A stretch of DNA of 7,378 nucleotides from Deltaproteobacteria bacterium (GCA_003647375.1 QMMS01000222.1:1-7378); one strand, 5' to 3'; numbered from the stretch's first letter, positions 1 through 6,736 are shown. Numbers and translations: made by a program. Notes: generated from the sequence alone by a model not told the origin.

Positions 1-503
1 AAGTTGCGGTAAATGAGCATCATGTTATAATTATCTTCGCATATAAGCTTATTTATCATGGAATTCTTGCTTCCTTTTACGATCAGAAAATGAAAGTCAA
101 TGTCTTGATATTGATAGGAGTAGCCGCCATTGGGATTACGGTTTAGTTCCTGCTTATGCACACGAACAATATCTTTTAGCTTGGCGATATCTTTGTTGGA
201 CATTCTTTCGCAAGCCAGCCGACAGGCAATACCCTCCAGCGCTTCTCGGACTTCAAAAATCTCGATAAGTTTCTCTATAGAAAACGCGGCCACACTGTAC
301 CCCTGATGAGGCCGATGAATAACCAGCCCGCGTTCTTCCATGCGGCGAAGCGCTTCCCGTATGGGTGCCCGGCTGGTCCCGAACTTTTTGGCTATCTCGG
401 GTTCGCTCAGTTTCTGCTCGGGTTTCAGCTTGCACTCGACGATATCTTCAGTAATGGCCTGAAATAACCGATCGGTTGCAGTCATCCGGTTATGATTTTT
501 CAT
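1..503 (-). CDS. GntR-family transcriptional regulator, FCD subfamily (C-terminus cut by window edge)
   Basis: The 167 readable codons start at the ATG at 503..501 and run off the left edge without a stop. Residues ~11-62 form a winged helix-turn-helix typical of GntR regulators, including SEPEIAKKFGTSRAPIREAL (33-52) followed by RRMEERGLV. Residues ~75-167 begin an all-helical FCD ligand-binding domain. Its D-x-x-x-H pair (D134, H138, in DIDFHFLIVKG) matches the first two metal ligands of the family; the remaining His residues would lie beyond the edge. I chose this start because GGAAGAG sits about 4 nt upstream; Met7 is a weaker alternative. The gene begins 18 nt after the prpB stop, so it is probably the last or a late gene of the tctCBA-prpDB operon. 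FCD regulators usually bind a carboxylate, and family logic suggests it represses this operon through the TTGTCGACAA palindromes upstream of tctC. That target and the ligand are inference. Family assignment is secure. Confidence 0.93.
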   Translation of the reverse strand, partial: MKNHNRMTATDRLFQAITEDIVECKLKPEQKLSEPEIAKKFGTSRAPIREALRRMEERGLVIHRPHQGYSVAAFSIEKLIEIFEVREALEGIACRLACERMSNKDIAKLKDIVRVHKQELNRNPNGGYSYQYQDIDFHFLIVKGSKNSMINKLICEDNYNMMLIYRN

Positions 504-521
504 TTGCTCTTCCAGGGTAGG

Positions 522-1415
522 TTACAAATCGAAGTTATATATATCCTTATCGAAGCGATTATAATCTTTGTATCGCAGCAATTCATACAGTTCCTTTCGG
601 TGTTGCATTCGATCCAACACGTCAACCTGAGTACCGGTCTCATCTAAGATAGACAGTCCTTCCTCCACAGCCTTTAAGGCCAACCTGAAGGCCGTTACCG
701 GATAGATCACGATATTGTAGCCTACGTTTTGCAATTGACTGTATTCAAGAAGCTCCGATTTACCAAATTCGGTCATGTTAGCCATTAAAGGTATTGCGAT
801 TTCCTTACGGAAACGTTCGAAATCCTTTAGATTGTTGAGGGCTTCAGGAAATATCACATCCGCACCAGCGTCAACATAAGATTTGGCACGATCGATCGCC
901 TTATCAAGCCCCTCCACTGCGCAGGCGTCTGTCCGGGCAATGATGATGAAGTTGGGATCACTTTTAGCACAAACTGCCGCCTGTATCTTTTGAACCATTG
1001 AATGTTTATCCACCAGTATCTTATTATCCAGATGACCGCAACGTTTCGGATTCAACTGGTCTTCTATATGCGCACCGCACAGGCCCATTTCCTCAAGTTC
1101 CTGGATAGTTCGAACCACATTGAGGATTTCTCCGAAACCGGTGTCCATGTCGATAATTGTTGGCAGACTGGTTACACGGGCAATGGCCCTGCCCCGTGCC
1201 GCCACCTCAATAAGCGTGGTCAGACCTATATCGGGAAGACCTAAATCGGCTGCAAGCACAGCGCCAGAAACATAAACCCCTTCGAAATCCATTTTCTCTA
1301 TGAGCATTGACACGATCGGCGAAAATGCTCCTGGAAAACGCAGCAGGCGGCCCGAAACGAGAGCCGACCGGAGATCGGCCCGTTTTTGTTCTATGTTTTT
1401 ATTTGGAAATAGCAT
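522..1415 (-). CDS. prpB: 2-methylisocitrate lyase (ICL/PEP mutase superfamily)
   Basis: A 297-aa cytoplasmic TIM-barrel lyase, predicted to cleave (2R,3S)-2-methylisocitrate to pyruvate and succinate. The superfamily signature is present in order: YVSG (48-51), the Mg-binding DMDTGFG (89-95, D89 and D91), HIEDQ (116-120), the catalytic loop KRCGH (124-128, nucleophile C126), IARTDA (159-164), NMTEFGK (213-219) and YPVTAFR (238-244). The length is close to that of characterised PrpB proteins (about 295). KRCGH separates it from PEP mutase and phosphonate hydrolases. The motif set favours 2-methylisocitrate lyase over classical isocitrate lyase, which is much longer. A related specificity, such as 2,3-dimethylmalate lyase, cannot be excluded by reading alone. 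Its ATG overlaps the prpD stop by one base (TAATG), with a weak GGGGGA about 8 nt upstream, so translation is probably coupled to prpD. The gntR gene follows after 18 nt. All catalytic residues I can place are intact. Confidence 0.93.
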   Translation of the reverse strand: MLFPNKNIEQKRADLRSALVSGRLLRFPGAFSPIVSMLIEKMDFEGVYVSGAVLAADLGLPDIGLTTLIEVAARGRAIARVTSLPTIIDMDTGFGEILNVVRTIQELEEMGLCGAHIEDQLNPKRCGHLDNKILVDKHSMVQKIQAAVCAKSDPNFIIIARTDACAVEGLDKAIDRAKSYVDAGADVIFPEALNNLKDFERFRKEIAIPLMANMTEFGKSELLEYSQLQNVGYNIVIYPVTAFRLALKAVEEGLSILDETGTQVDVLDRMQHRKELYELLRYKDYNRFDKDIYNFDL

Positions 1416-2923
1416 TAAAATATCCCCCGCCGATCTTTTTCATGGTTTTGAATTTTATCCAAAGGCATTTGAACGTTGAGAGCTTTTATTTGATCGGCTT
1501 TCAGATCTGGCAGATGTTGGACCAAATTCATGTAGCGCTCACGTTCCCTCGTATGGATAAGGCCTTCAGCAAGTGTATCGAATTTATGGACATAGCCGGA
1601 TCGCTCAAAGGGTCTGGCCCCTGCAGGATGAGCATTTGCCACCGCAATTTCATCCTCTATGATTTCGTTATTGTTAAATTGGATCACGACCTTTGCGCCA
1701 AAAGATTTGTTATCTGGATTAGGGTCATGATATCGCCGGGTCCATTCGGGATCTTCCCGTGTGGAAATTTTATGCCAGAGTTTTACCGTGTCGGGCCTGG
1801 CAGCTCTTTCCGGCAAATAACTCTTTACATGATGCCAGTACCCGTCCTGTAGGGCAACGGCAAAAATATACATGATACTATGGTCCAGTGTTTCGCGGCT
1901 GGCGGTCGGATCCATCTTCTGGGGATCGCCGGAACCTGTACCGATAACCGTATGCGTGTGATGGCTGGTATGGATAACGATGCTCTGAATGTCATCGAAA
2001 GATGCGATCTGTTTACGCAATTTAAATGATAGATCGATCAACGCCTGCGATTGATACTCTGCCGAGTGCTCTTTGGTATAAGACTCCAGTATTGCCCGTT
2101 TGGGTTCTCCAGGTTCTAGTAATGGGATCTGATATTCGGCACCAGGCCCATCCAAAAGGTACGCCAGCACACCATCTTCTCCTTCGTAGATAGGTGAAGG
2201 GCTTTTTTCACCACGCATGGCCCTGTCGACAGCTTCGATAGATAGCTTGCCCGCATGAGCAGGTGCATATGCTTTCCAGCTGGAAATCTCTCCTTTGCGT
2301 GACTGTCGCGTCGTACAGGTTACATGCAGTGCCTGCTGAATAGATTGGTAGATGACATCGATATTCAGCCCAAGAAGTGTGCCGATCCCGGCTGCAGCCG
2401 CTGGGCCCAGATGTGCAATATGATCTATTTTGTGTTTGTGGAGGCATATCCCTTTGGTCAGGTTGATATGGATCTCGTAGGCGGTTGCCAGTGCCTGAAT
2501 GAGATCTTCTCCTGTTCGATTGCACTGTTGGGTGACAGCAAGGATAGGTGGAATATTGTCGCCGGGATGCGCATAGTCAGCAGCCAAAAAGGTGTCATGC
2601 ATATCCAGCTCACGGACCGCTGTCCCATTAGCCCATGCCGCCCATTCTGCTTCAAAGGTTTGATCGTTAGGCATGCCGAAAAGAGTGGCGCTGCCGTTTC
2701 TCCTATGGGCAAGGGCTTGTGAGCGTGCATTAGCAACAGGGCGGCGGTTAATTGCCGCGATGGCGACTGCCGAATTGTCTATGAGTCGATTGATGATCAT
2801 TTCGGCCACATCCGATTCTACCGGCACCTTGTCCGTGGCAATCCGTGCAAACTGCCAGGCCAGCTGATTTTCTTTTTCCAAATTCTCCTTGGATGCATAT
2901 ACTCTAAGATGGTGTAGGTACAT
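1415..2923 (-). CDS. prpD: 2-methylcitrate dehydratase, MmgE/PrpD family
   Basis: From the chosen start this is a 502-aa cytoplasmic protein of the iron-sulfur-independent MmgE/PrpD family, predicted to dehydrate 2-methylcitrate to 2-methyl-cis-aconitate. Recognisable blocks are [18 protein letters not shown] (106-123, the conserved DxxDT...HPGDN active-site region), HKIDH (164-168), [17 protein letters not shown] (209-225), [10 protein letters not shown] (284-293), and [15 protein letters not shown] (347-361). As remembered, they fit the PrpD type of actinobacteria and desulfobacteria better than E. coli PrpD. The frame stays open to an ATG at 3037, but the extra 38 codons run through three palindromes and are not PrpD-like. 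The ATG at 2923 has AAAGGA 7 nt upstream and gives the expected N-terminus [15 protein letters not shown]. The stop overlaps the prpB start. A 144-nt gap separates it from tctA upstream. Other MmgE/PrpD substrates (other hydroxy-di/tricarboxylates) are possible, but the prpB partner supports methylcitrate. Confidence 0.93.
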   Translation of the reverse strand: MYLHHLRVYASKENLEKENQLAWQFARIATDKVPVESDVAEMIINRLIDNSAVAIAAINRRPVANARSQALAHRRNGSATLFGMPNDQTFEAEWAAWANGTAVRELDMHDTFLAADYAHPGDNIPPILAVTQQCNRTGEDLIQALATAYEIHINLTKGICLHKHKIDHIAHLGPAAAAGIGTLLGLNIDVIYQSIQQALHVTCTTRQSRKGEISSWKAYAPAHAGKLSIEAVDRAMRGEKSPSPIYEGEDGVLAYLLDGPGAEYQIPLLEPGEPKRAILESYTKEHSAEYQSQALIDLSFKLRKQIASFDDIQSIVIHTSHHTHTVIGTGSGDPQKMDPTASRETLDHSIMYIFAVALQDGYWHHVKSYLPERAARPDTVKLWHKISTREDPEWTRRYHDPNPDNKSFGAKVVIQFNNNEIIEDEIAVANAHPAGARPFERSGYVHKFDTLAEGLIHTRERERYMNLVQHLPDLKADQIKALNVQMPLDKIQNHEKDRRGIF

Positions 2924-2930
2924 ATAAATA

Positions 2931-2936
2931 TCCTTT
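2931..2936 (-). promoter_or_regulatory. Ribosome binding site that fixes the prpD start
   Basis: The minus strand reads AAAGGA, 7 nt before the ATG at 2923. No comparable site precedes the in-frame ATG at 3037. This favours the 502-aa form of PrpD and leaves the palindrome cluster in untranslated leader. Confidence 0.75.
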
Positions 2937-2944
2937 ATAGATAC

Positions 2945-3017
2945 CCCCGGGCATGCCCGGGGTCCTAAACATATTACAGCTTCAACTGAAGCTGACCATC
3001 CACGGGTAAACCCGTGG
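2945..3017. repeat. Cluster of three perfect inverted repeats in the tctA-prpD gap (REP/MITE-like)
   Basis: Three stem-loops follow each other within 73 bp. They are CCCCGGGCATGCCCGGGG (2945-2962, perfect 18-bp palindrome), CAGCTTCA-AC-TGAAGCTG (2977-2994, 8-bp stem) and CCACGGGT-AA-ACCCGTGG (3000-3017, 8-bp stem). The stems differ from each other, so this is not a tandem repeat of one hairpin. None is followed by a T-run on the minus strand, so a simple intrinsic terminator is unlikely. In the operon mRNA they could act as RNA-processing or stability elements that set different levels of transporter and enzyme messages. Alternatively, closely packed distinct hairpins resemble REP elements or the ends of IS200/IS605-type elements mobilised in trans. 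The structure is seen directly; the origin and role are inference. Confidence 0.8.
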
Positions 3018-3067
3018 TGTTCTGTCTTCGACCACATAGTTATGAAAAATAGGAAAGTTTTACTATT

Positions 3068-4573
3068 CTACGACTCTTCTGTATCCGAATATACCATCTT
3101 CCAGATGACCCGTATGATAACGATACCTATAAGAACCAGAAAGGTTTTACTGATCGCCGTATCCCAGAAAATCCACAGCCCGCCCTGGGAGATGGTCAGG
3201 CTCTGACCGAAGGAGTTTTCCAGGAGCGGCCCGATGATAAAGGCAAGAATCAGCGGTGCCGGTGGGATGCCGATATATTTCATGACCATTCCGAACACAC
3301 CGAACAGAACCAGCAGAAACAGATCGAATACCGAAAACCCCACCCCGTAAATGCCGATCAGGCTGAACAGGACCACCGAAGGCAGCAGCAGGGGCTTGGG
3401 AATCCAGAGCACCCTTGCAAAATAGGGGATCATCGGCAGGTTGATGATCAGCAAAATGATCATACCGGTATACATGGATGCAATAGTGCCCCAGAACAGG
3501 TCCGGGTAATTGGTCATCAACTGCGGCGACGGGGTGACGCCCACTGCCATCAGCGCCCCAAGCATCACAGCAGTGGAACCGGAGCCGGGGATCCCGAGCG
3601 TCAGAAGCGGGATAAAGGAACCCGAGCAGGCGGCATTGTTGGCCGCCTCGGGTGCAGCAAGTCCCCGGGGATCTCCCTTTCCGAACGTTTCAGGGTCTTT
3701 GTTGATTTTCTTCTCCGCCGCGTAGGACATGAAGGAGGCAATGGTGGCGCCCGCGCCGGGCAGAACACCGATCAGGAAGCCGATGACCGAACCTCTACAG
3801 ATAGGCCCGACAATCATCTTGCCCTCCTTTTTGGTAATCTTCAGGGATGTTACCTTGTGTTTATAATCTGCATCCTTTTCAGATTTCTCTTTTTTTACGG
3901 AGAGGGTGAACACTTCCGTGAGAGCAAACAAACCTAGGATCACCACCAGGAATTTGATCCCGTCCTGCAGTTCCGCGAGGCCCATGGAATAACGGAAATA
4001 GCCCGTGGAGAGATCGATGCCGATGGTGGCGGCCATCAGCCCCAGGATCGCCGAGATCAGCCCCTTGATGGTGGACCCCTCACTGAATGCGGTCACGGCG
4101 AACATGGCAAAAACCATGAGTGAAAAGTATTCAGGTGGACCGAAAAGGAGGGCGAACTTGGCCATAACCGGCGCCAGCAGCATCAGGCCGATGACCGAGA
4201 GTGTTCCTCCGGAAAAACTTGAGATGGCGGCGATACAGAGGGCCTTTCCGGATTGACCCTTTTTGGTCATTGGATAGCCGTCAAATGCTGTTGCCACCAC
4301 ACCGGCCACGCCCGGCGCGTTGATCAGGATGGAAGAGGTAGACCCTCCAAAGATGGCACCGTAGTAGATACCGGCCATGAGAATCATGCCGAAGGCCGGT
4401 TCAAAGTTGCTCAGCATGGGTATCATCACCGCAATGGCCGTGATGGGGCCGAGCCCGGGAAGGGCGCCGATCAGAGTGCCGACGATACAGCCGATGGTGA
4501 CCATGGCCAAGCCCTGAAATGTAAAGGCGACGGAAAACCCGTGCATCAGATGTGGAATGATTTCGCTGAACAT
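3068..4573 (-). CDS. tctA: Tripartite tricarboxylate transporter, large membrane subunit TctA
   Basis: A 501-aa, very hydrophobic inner-membrane protein of the usual TctA length, with roughly 10-12 membrane segments. Family signatures are GALPGLGP (37-43), GIYYGAIFGGSTSSILINAPG (starts 68, the glycine/serine-rich substrate loop), DGYPM (98-102), and the internally repeated second-half counterparts GVLPGAGATIASF (269-281), GDPRGLAAPEAANNA (300-314) and LTLGIPGSGSTAVMLGAL (325-341). The repeat of the LPG-type motif reflects the two-fold internal symmetry of the family. A charged loop near 226-252 (KKEKSEKDADYKHK...) probably lies in the cytoplasm between the halves. TctA is the cation-coupled permease that accepts substrate from TctC. 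The start is supported by AGGAGAGGG on the minus strand about 8 nt upstream, lying inside the tctB end; the tctB stop is only 3 nt away, so coupling is likely. Substrate specificity (citrate-like versus other di/tricarboxylate) cannot be read from TctA. Confidence 0.96.
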   Translation of the reverse strand: MFSEIIPHLMHGFSVAFTFQGLAMVTIGCIVGTLIGALPGLGPITAIAVMIPMLSNFEPAFGMILMAGIYYGAIFGGSTSSILINAPGVAGVVATAFDGYPMTKKGQSGKALCIAAISSFSGGTLSVIGLMLLAPVMAKFALLFGPPEYFSLMVFAMFAVTAFSEGSTIKGLISAILGLMAATIGIDLSTGYFRYSMGLAELQDGIKFLVVILGLFALTEVFTLSVKKEKSEKDADYKHKVTSLKITKKEGKMIVGPICRGSVIGFLIGVLPGAGATIASFMSYAAEKKINKDPETFGKGDPRGLAAPEAANNAACSGSFIPLLTLGIPGSGSTAVMLGALMAVGVTPSPQLMTNYPDLFWGTIASMYTGMIILLIINLPMIPYFARVLWIPKPLLLPSVVLFSLIGIYGVGFSVFDLFLLVLFGVFGMVMKYIGIPPAPLILAFIIGPLLENSFGQSLTISQGGLWIFWDTAISKTFLVLIGIVIIRVIWKMVYSDTEES

Positions 4574-4576
4574 GAT

Positions 4577-5056
4577 TTATCCCTCTCCTATAAACATCGC
4601 CAAGATGGCATCGGGCAACCGGCCCAGCGGCAGATAAATGCCGAGAACCTTGGTAAAGAGCAGAAATATCGTGATGTTGATTACCCCGAAGACCACAAGC
4701 GCTGTTGACCAGCGCCGCCAGCCCAGGTATCTCGACATGGCTGCACTGCCTATGGTAAACGTCACGATAATACCCAGATATTGGAATATGGGAAGCATAG
4801 CCAGAAGAATCCCTGTCAATACCCCGATGGTTTTCAGTTTCTCCGGGGACGTTTCCCATTTCCTGCTTTTAATGTCATTTCTAATGAACATCAGGAACGA
4901 CAGCACCAGCATGGCAATCCCCAGTGCGTAGGTGTAATAGCGTCCCGGTGTGAGCCTGACATATTCAAACCTGGGCATCTGGTAGGTCCCGTAAATGTAG
5001 ACAATTGAAATAACGGCAAGGATTATCGCTGTAATTTTTTCTCTGTTCATCACCAT
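4577..5056 (-). CDS. tctB: Tripartite tricarboxylate transporter, small membrane subunit TctB
   Basis: A 159-aa hydrophobic protein with about four predicted membrane segments (roughly residues 6-22, 41-58, 78-108, 118-140), matching TctB in size and topology. The sequence is poorly conserved in this family, so the call rests on topology, length and its place between tctC and tctA. A basic stretch (RNDIKSRKWETSPEK) separates the first and second hydrophobic pairs. The frame opens at an ATG at 5068, but GGAG there is 17 nt away. The ATG at 5056 has GAGG 6 nt upstream and is preferred; the longer form would add MRFN, and Met at 5050 is a third option. TctB is required with TctA for transport, though its exact role is unclear. 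It begins 70 nt after the tctC stop and ends 3 nt before tctA. Confidence 0.92.
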   Translation of the reverse strand: MVMNREKITAIILAVISIVYIYGTYQMPRFEYVRLTPGRYYTYALGIAMLVLSFLMFIRNDIKSRKWETSPEKLKTIGVLTGILLAMLPIFQYLGIIVTFTIGSAAMSRYLGWRRWSTALVVFGVINITIFLLFTKVLGIYLPLGRLPDAILAMFIGEG

Positions 5057-5062
5057 ATTGAA

Positions 5063-5067
5063 CCTCA
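5063..5067 (-). promoter_or_regulatory. Ribosome binding site favouring the inner tctB start
   Basis: TGAGG on the minus strand lies 6 nt before the ATG at 5056 and overlaps the outer ATG at 5068. The outer start has no well-placed Shine-Dalgarno, so the inner one is the more likely start. Confidence 0.55.
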
Positions 5068-5126
5068 TCTATGGTTGGTTGATTTCTCCGCCCGCTGGAA
5101 AATCCGACGGACGAAGAAACGGTGAT

Positions 5127-6113
5127 CTATTTGATAAAACCCATGTCGGTCAACATGGTTTTCATCTTACCCTCTTCCTTTTCCAGAAAGGCGTAGAAGT
5201 CATCACCCGGGATGTAGTTGTTGGCCCACCCGTATCGTGCGCGGACCGCTTCCCACTGGGACGTTTTCTGCATATCGCCGAACTTGCCAGCATAGGCATC
5301 CCGCACGGCCTTTTTCATCCCCGGAGGTCCGAAAAACCCTCTCCAGTTGGTGAAGGTGGCATCAAAGCCTTCTTCCATGGCCGTTGGAACGTCGCTTAAG
5401 CTGTCCAAACGTTTGCTTGAAGTAACGCACAGCACCCTGATTTTACCCGCATCCATCTGACCGATCACCTCGGAAGCCCCGGTGGACAACGCAGCAATGT
5501 GTTTGCTGGAAAGCAGCATGGTCATGGCGTCTCCGCCGCCCTTGGCGGCAGGGATGTAATTCCAGTCTCTCCAGGAAATTTGGCCTCCTTCAAAGACCAT
5601 GGCCGTTGAAAGGTGGTCCATGGAGCCCGGAGAAGAACCGCCGGCGATGGCGATTTTCCCGGGGTTTTTCCTGATGGCATCACCCAGATCCTTGAGAGTT
5701 TTATAAGGAGAATCGACACGAACGGCAATGGCTTGAAAGTCGGCGATGGTTGCAGCTAGTGGCGTCAGATCCCTAAAGGATTCCGGAAAAGTTTTATTGA
5801 GGTGTCTCAGAAGAATCGGAGTCGAGTTGACCAGAATCAGGTTTTTCCTCCCCTTGCCCTCGTTTATCAGTGTTTTTATCCCCTTACCGCCTCCGGCACC
5901 GGGTATGTTCTGGATATTGATGGCTTTGATCGATCCTATATCCATAAGAACCTTGGCAGTTTCGCGTGCGGTGGTATCCCAGCCGCCACCGGGGCCGCCG
6001 GGTACAATAATGCGTATTTTAGAAGGCACTTCGTCGGCCGCCAGGATCTGTTGTCCTGGGAAAGCCAAAAAAACGGCTGCAAAAAAACAAAAAAATTTGA
6101 TTGCTCTATTCAT
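5127..6113 (-). CDS. tctC: Tripartite tricarboxylate transporter substrate-binding protein TctC (exported)
   Basis: A 328-aa periplasmic solute-binding protein of the TctC/Bug family, the usual length. Residues 1-26 form a Sec signal peptide: MNRAIK, a hydrophobic core (FFCFFAAVFLAFPG), and a signal peptidase I-type ILA-AD boundary near 25-26. The mature part shows the first-domain glycine-rich loop IIVPGGPGGGWDTTAR (35-50), NIPGAGGGKG (69-78), AGGSSPGSMDHL (157-168) and the NWRGFFGPPG block (256-265). GGPGGGWD is more typical of true TctC than of most orphan Bug proteins. It should capture a carboxylate in the periplasm and hand it to TctAB. It is the first gene of the operon; high demand for the binding protein fits its perfect AAAGGAGGT ribosome site and strong-looking promoter. 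The ligand is not determined by sequence; the downstream prpDB genes point to a methylcitrate-like tricarboxylate (inference). Confidence 0.96.
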   Translation of the reverse strand: MNRAIKFFCFFAAVFLAFPGQQILAADEVPSKIRIIVPGGPGGGWDTTARETAKVLMDIGSIKAINIQNIPGAGGGKGIKTLINEGKGRKNLILVNSTPILLRHLNKTFPESFRDLTPLAATIADFQAIAVRVDSPYKTLKDLGDAIRKNPGKIAIAGGSSPGSMDHLSTAMVFEGGQISWRDWNYIPAAKGGGDAMTMLLSSKHIAALSTGASEVIGQMDAGKIRVLCVTSSKRLDSLSDVPTAMEEGFDATFTNWRGFFGPPGMKKAVRDAYAGKFGDMQKTSQWEAVRARYGWANNYIPGDDFYAFLEKEEGKMKTMLTDMGFIK

Positions 6114-6118
6114 ACTTT

Positions 6119-6127
6119 ACCTCCTTT
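6119..6127 (-). promoter_or_regulatory. Near-perfect ribosome binding site of tctC
   Basis: The minus strand reads AAAGGAGGT with the AGGAGG core 6 nt from the ATG at 6113. It is the strongest Shine-Dalgarno in the window. It secures the tctC start and suggests high expression of the binding protein. Confidence 0.85.
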
Positions 6128-6164
6128 AGTTGGGTGTGGGTAATAACGTTGAATTGCCTTGCGG

Positions 6165-6175
6165 TTGTATGACAA
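6165..6175. promoter_or_regulatory. Possible third GntR-type operator in the tctC leader
   Basis: TTGTATGACAA is an odd-centred inverted repeat, extended to GTTGT-ATG-ACAAC over 6164-6176. It shares the TTGT...ACAA arms of the two TTGTCGACAA sites but with a 3-nt centre. It fits the loose TnGTnnnACnA consensus reported for FCD-type GntR regulators. It lies about 52 nt upstream of tctC, downstream of the predicted start of transcription. It could be a weaker roadblock site or chance. Confidence 0.3.
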
Positions 6176-6176
6176 C

Positions 6177-6316
6177 AGAATAAGCAAAGGGTAAAAATTA
6201 AGGATTGCTATGATTTATGAGAATTTTTCGAATTCATTTCATTCTCCGAAAATCACAACTTGACCGGACACTACATCCCTTCGATTATTCGCGTCAAAGA
6301 AATAAATAGACGTCTA
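6177..6316 (-). other. Untranslated leader of the tctCBA-prpDB operon
   Basis: If transcription starts near 6327, the mRNA leader before tctC is about 210 nt, which is long. The stretch holds no credible gene. I see only short weak inverted repeats (for example GAATT/AATTC near 6221-6235) and no recognised riboswitch or T-box. A second, closer promoter cannot be excluded. Confidence 0.4.
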
Positions 6317-6330
6317 AATTGTCGACAATT
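6317..6330. promoter_or_regulatory. Palindromic operator overlapping the operon start site (O1)
   Basis: AATTGTCGACAATT is a perfect 14-bp palindrome beginning 4 nt downstream of the predicted -10 hexamer, so it covers the expected +1. A TTGT...ACAA inverted repeat is a common operator form for FCD-type GntR repressors, and such a gene lies at the end of this operon. Binding here would block the promoter. The palindrome is seen directly; the protein that binds it is inferred. Confidence 0.7.
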
Positions 6331-6333
6331 AAA

Positions 6334-6362
6334 CTTATATAAGCGCGCAAGCTATTTGTCAA
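6334..6362 (-). promoter_or_regulatory. Sigma70-type promoter of the tctCBA-prpDB-gntR operon
   Basis: The minus strand has a consensus -35 TTGACA (6362-6357), a 17-nt spacer and a -10 TATAAG (6339-6334, one mismatch to TATAAT). Immediately upstream (6363-6420) the DNA is almost pure A/T, as in an UP element. Initiation is expected near 6327, inside the AATTGTCGACAATT palindrome. The position, 220-250 nt upstream of tctC and reading towards it, fits the operon promoter. The quality suggests strong expression when not repressed. Confidence 0.72.
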
Positions 6363-6424
6363 GAAATTTTAATTATTGAAAAAACAATATGTTATAAATT
6401 ATCATATATTTTTGTGGCAAATAA

Positions 6425-6434
6425 TTGTCGACAA
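6425..6434. promoter_or_regulatory. Second palindromic operator upstream of the promoter (O2)
   Basis: TTGTCGACAA repeats the exact core of the downstream palindrome, again with AA before it (AATTGTCGACAA), so 12 of 14 bases match. Its centre lies 106 bp from that of O1, close to ten helical turns, which places both sites on the same face of the helix. It is upstream of the AT-rich segment and could be an auxiliary site for looping repression or the operator of a rightward promoter. Confidence 0.6.
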
Positions 6435-6637
6435 ACTTTTTTGTTCCTTGAATCCTTGGAAATGTGGTGTGCCGTCTCGGTGTAATAATTGTGTGCCGTG
6501 TTGTTACCAACAGAGTCCCATTAAGGCAGATCGATTATTACTCCAGAATGATTCCAGTATTATTCAGTCTGAGGTGAAACGGCTAACAAGGAAGGAAAGC
6601 CATACATATAGTGGTTAATTAAAAAGAGGTGTAAGTA
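6435..6637. other. Non-coding DNA between O2 and the small ORF
   Basis: I see no supported gene here. An open frame on the plus strand (TTG at 6376 to 6618) crosses O2 and has no ribosome site or recognisable domain. A 9-bp direct repeat, GTGTGCCGT, occurs at 6467-6475 and 6491-6499. The segment could be leader for the small ORF that follows, but no convincing rightward promoter was found. Confidence 0.4.
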
Positions 6638-6736
6638 GTGATAGAATACCAATCTTTTATCTATTTCCGGTGGGCTATTTTCATTATGTATTTTTTGCGT
6701 ATCGTACGAATCGCATGTTGTCAAAACAGCATATAG
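6638..6736 (+). CDS. Possible small hydrophobic protein or gene-start remnant (32 aa)
   Basis: A GTG at 6638 opens a 32-codon frame ending at TAG 6734-6736. AGAGGTG ends 6 nt upstream, a well-placed ribosome site. The peptide begins VIEYQSFIYFRWAIF and has one hydrophobic stretch (about residues 7-23), then basic residues (R21, R24) and CC (27-28). It is the only plus-strand reading frame in the window with a good start signal. The aromatic FRWAIFIMYFL pattern loosely recalls the first helix of some MFS transporters, so it may be the relic of a decayed gene rather than a functional small protein. The following DNA gives no continuation in any frame that I can recognise. I do not recognise a family. 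Confidence 0.22.
   Translation: MIEYQSFIYFRWAIFIMYFLRIVRIACCQNSI

Noticed and set aside
1307..1852. Long plus-strand frame antisense to prpD and prpB
   Set aside because: It lies opposite two genes with clear family motifs and has no start signal; it is a shadow of their codon usage.
2223..2232. CTGTCGACAG palindrome inside prpD, similar to the operators
   Set aside because: The outer bases differ from TTGTCGACAA and it is deep in a conserved coding region; likely chance.
2945..2962. GC-rich palindrome as a rho-independent terminator after tctA
   Set aside because: No T-run follows it in the direction of transcription; the next bases are the prpD leader and ribosome site.
2924..3037. N-terminal extension of prpD to the ATG at 3037
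   Set aside because: The 38 extra residues are encoded by the palindrome cluster, have no PrpD-like sequence and no ribosome site; the ATG at 2923 has AAAGGA at the right distance.
5746..6143. Overlapping plus-strand frames opposite the tctC start
   Set aside because: tctC has a signal peptide, family motifs and a perfect ribosome site in the other direction.
6376..6618. 80-codon plus-strand frame starting with TTG
   Set aside because: No ribosome site, no recognisable domain, odd composition, and it runs across the O2 palindrome and the AT-rich promoter region.
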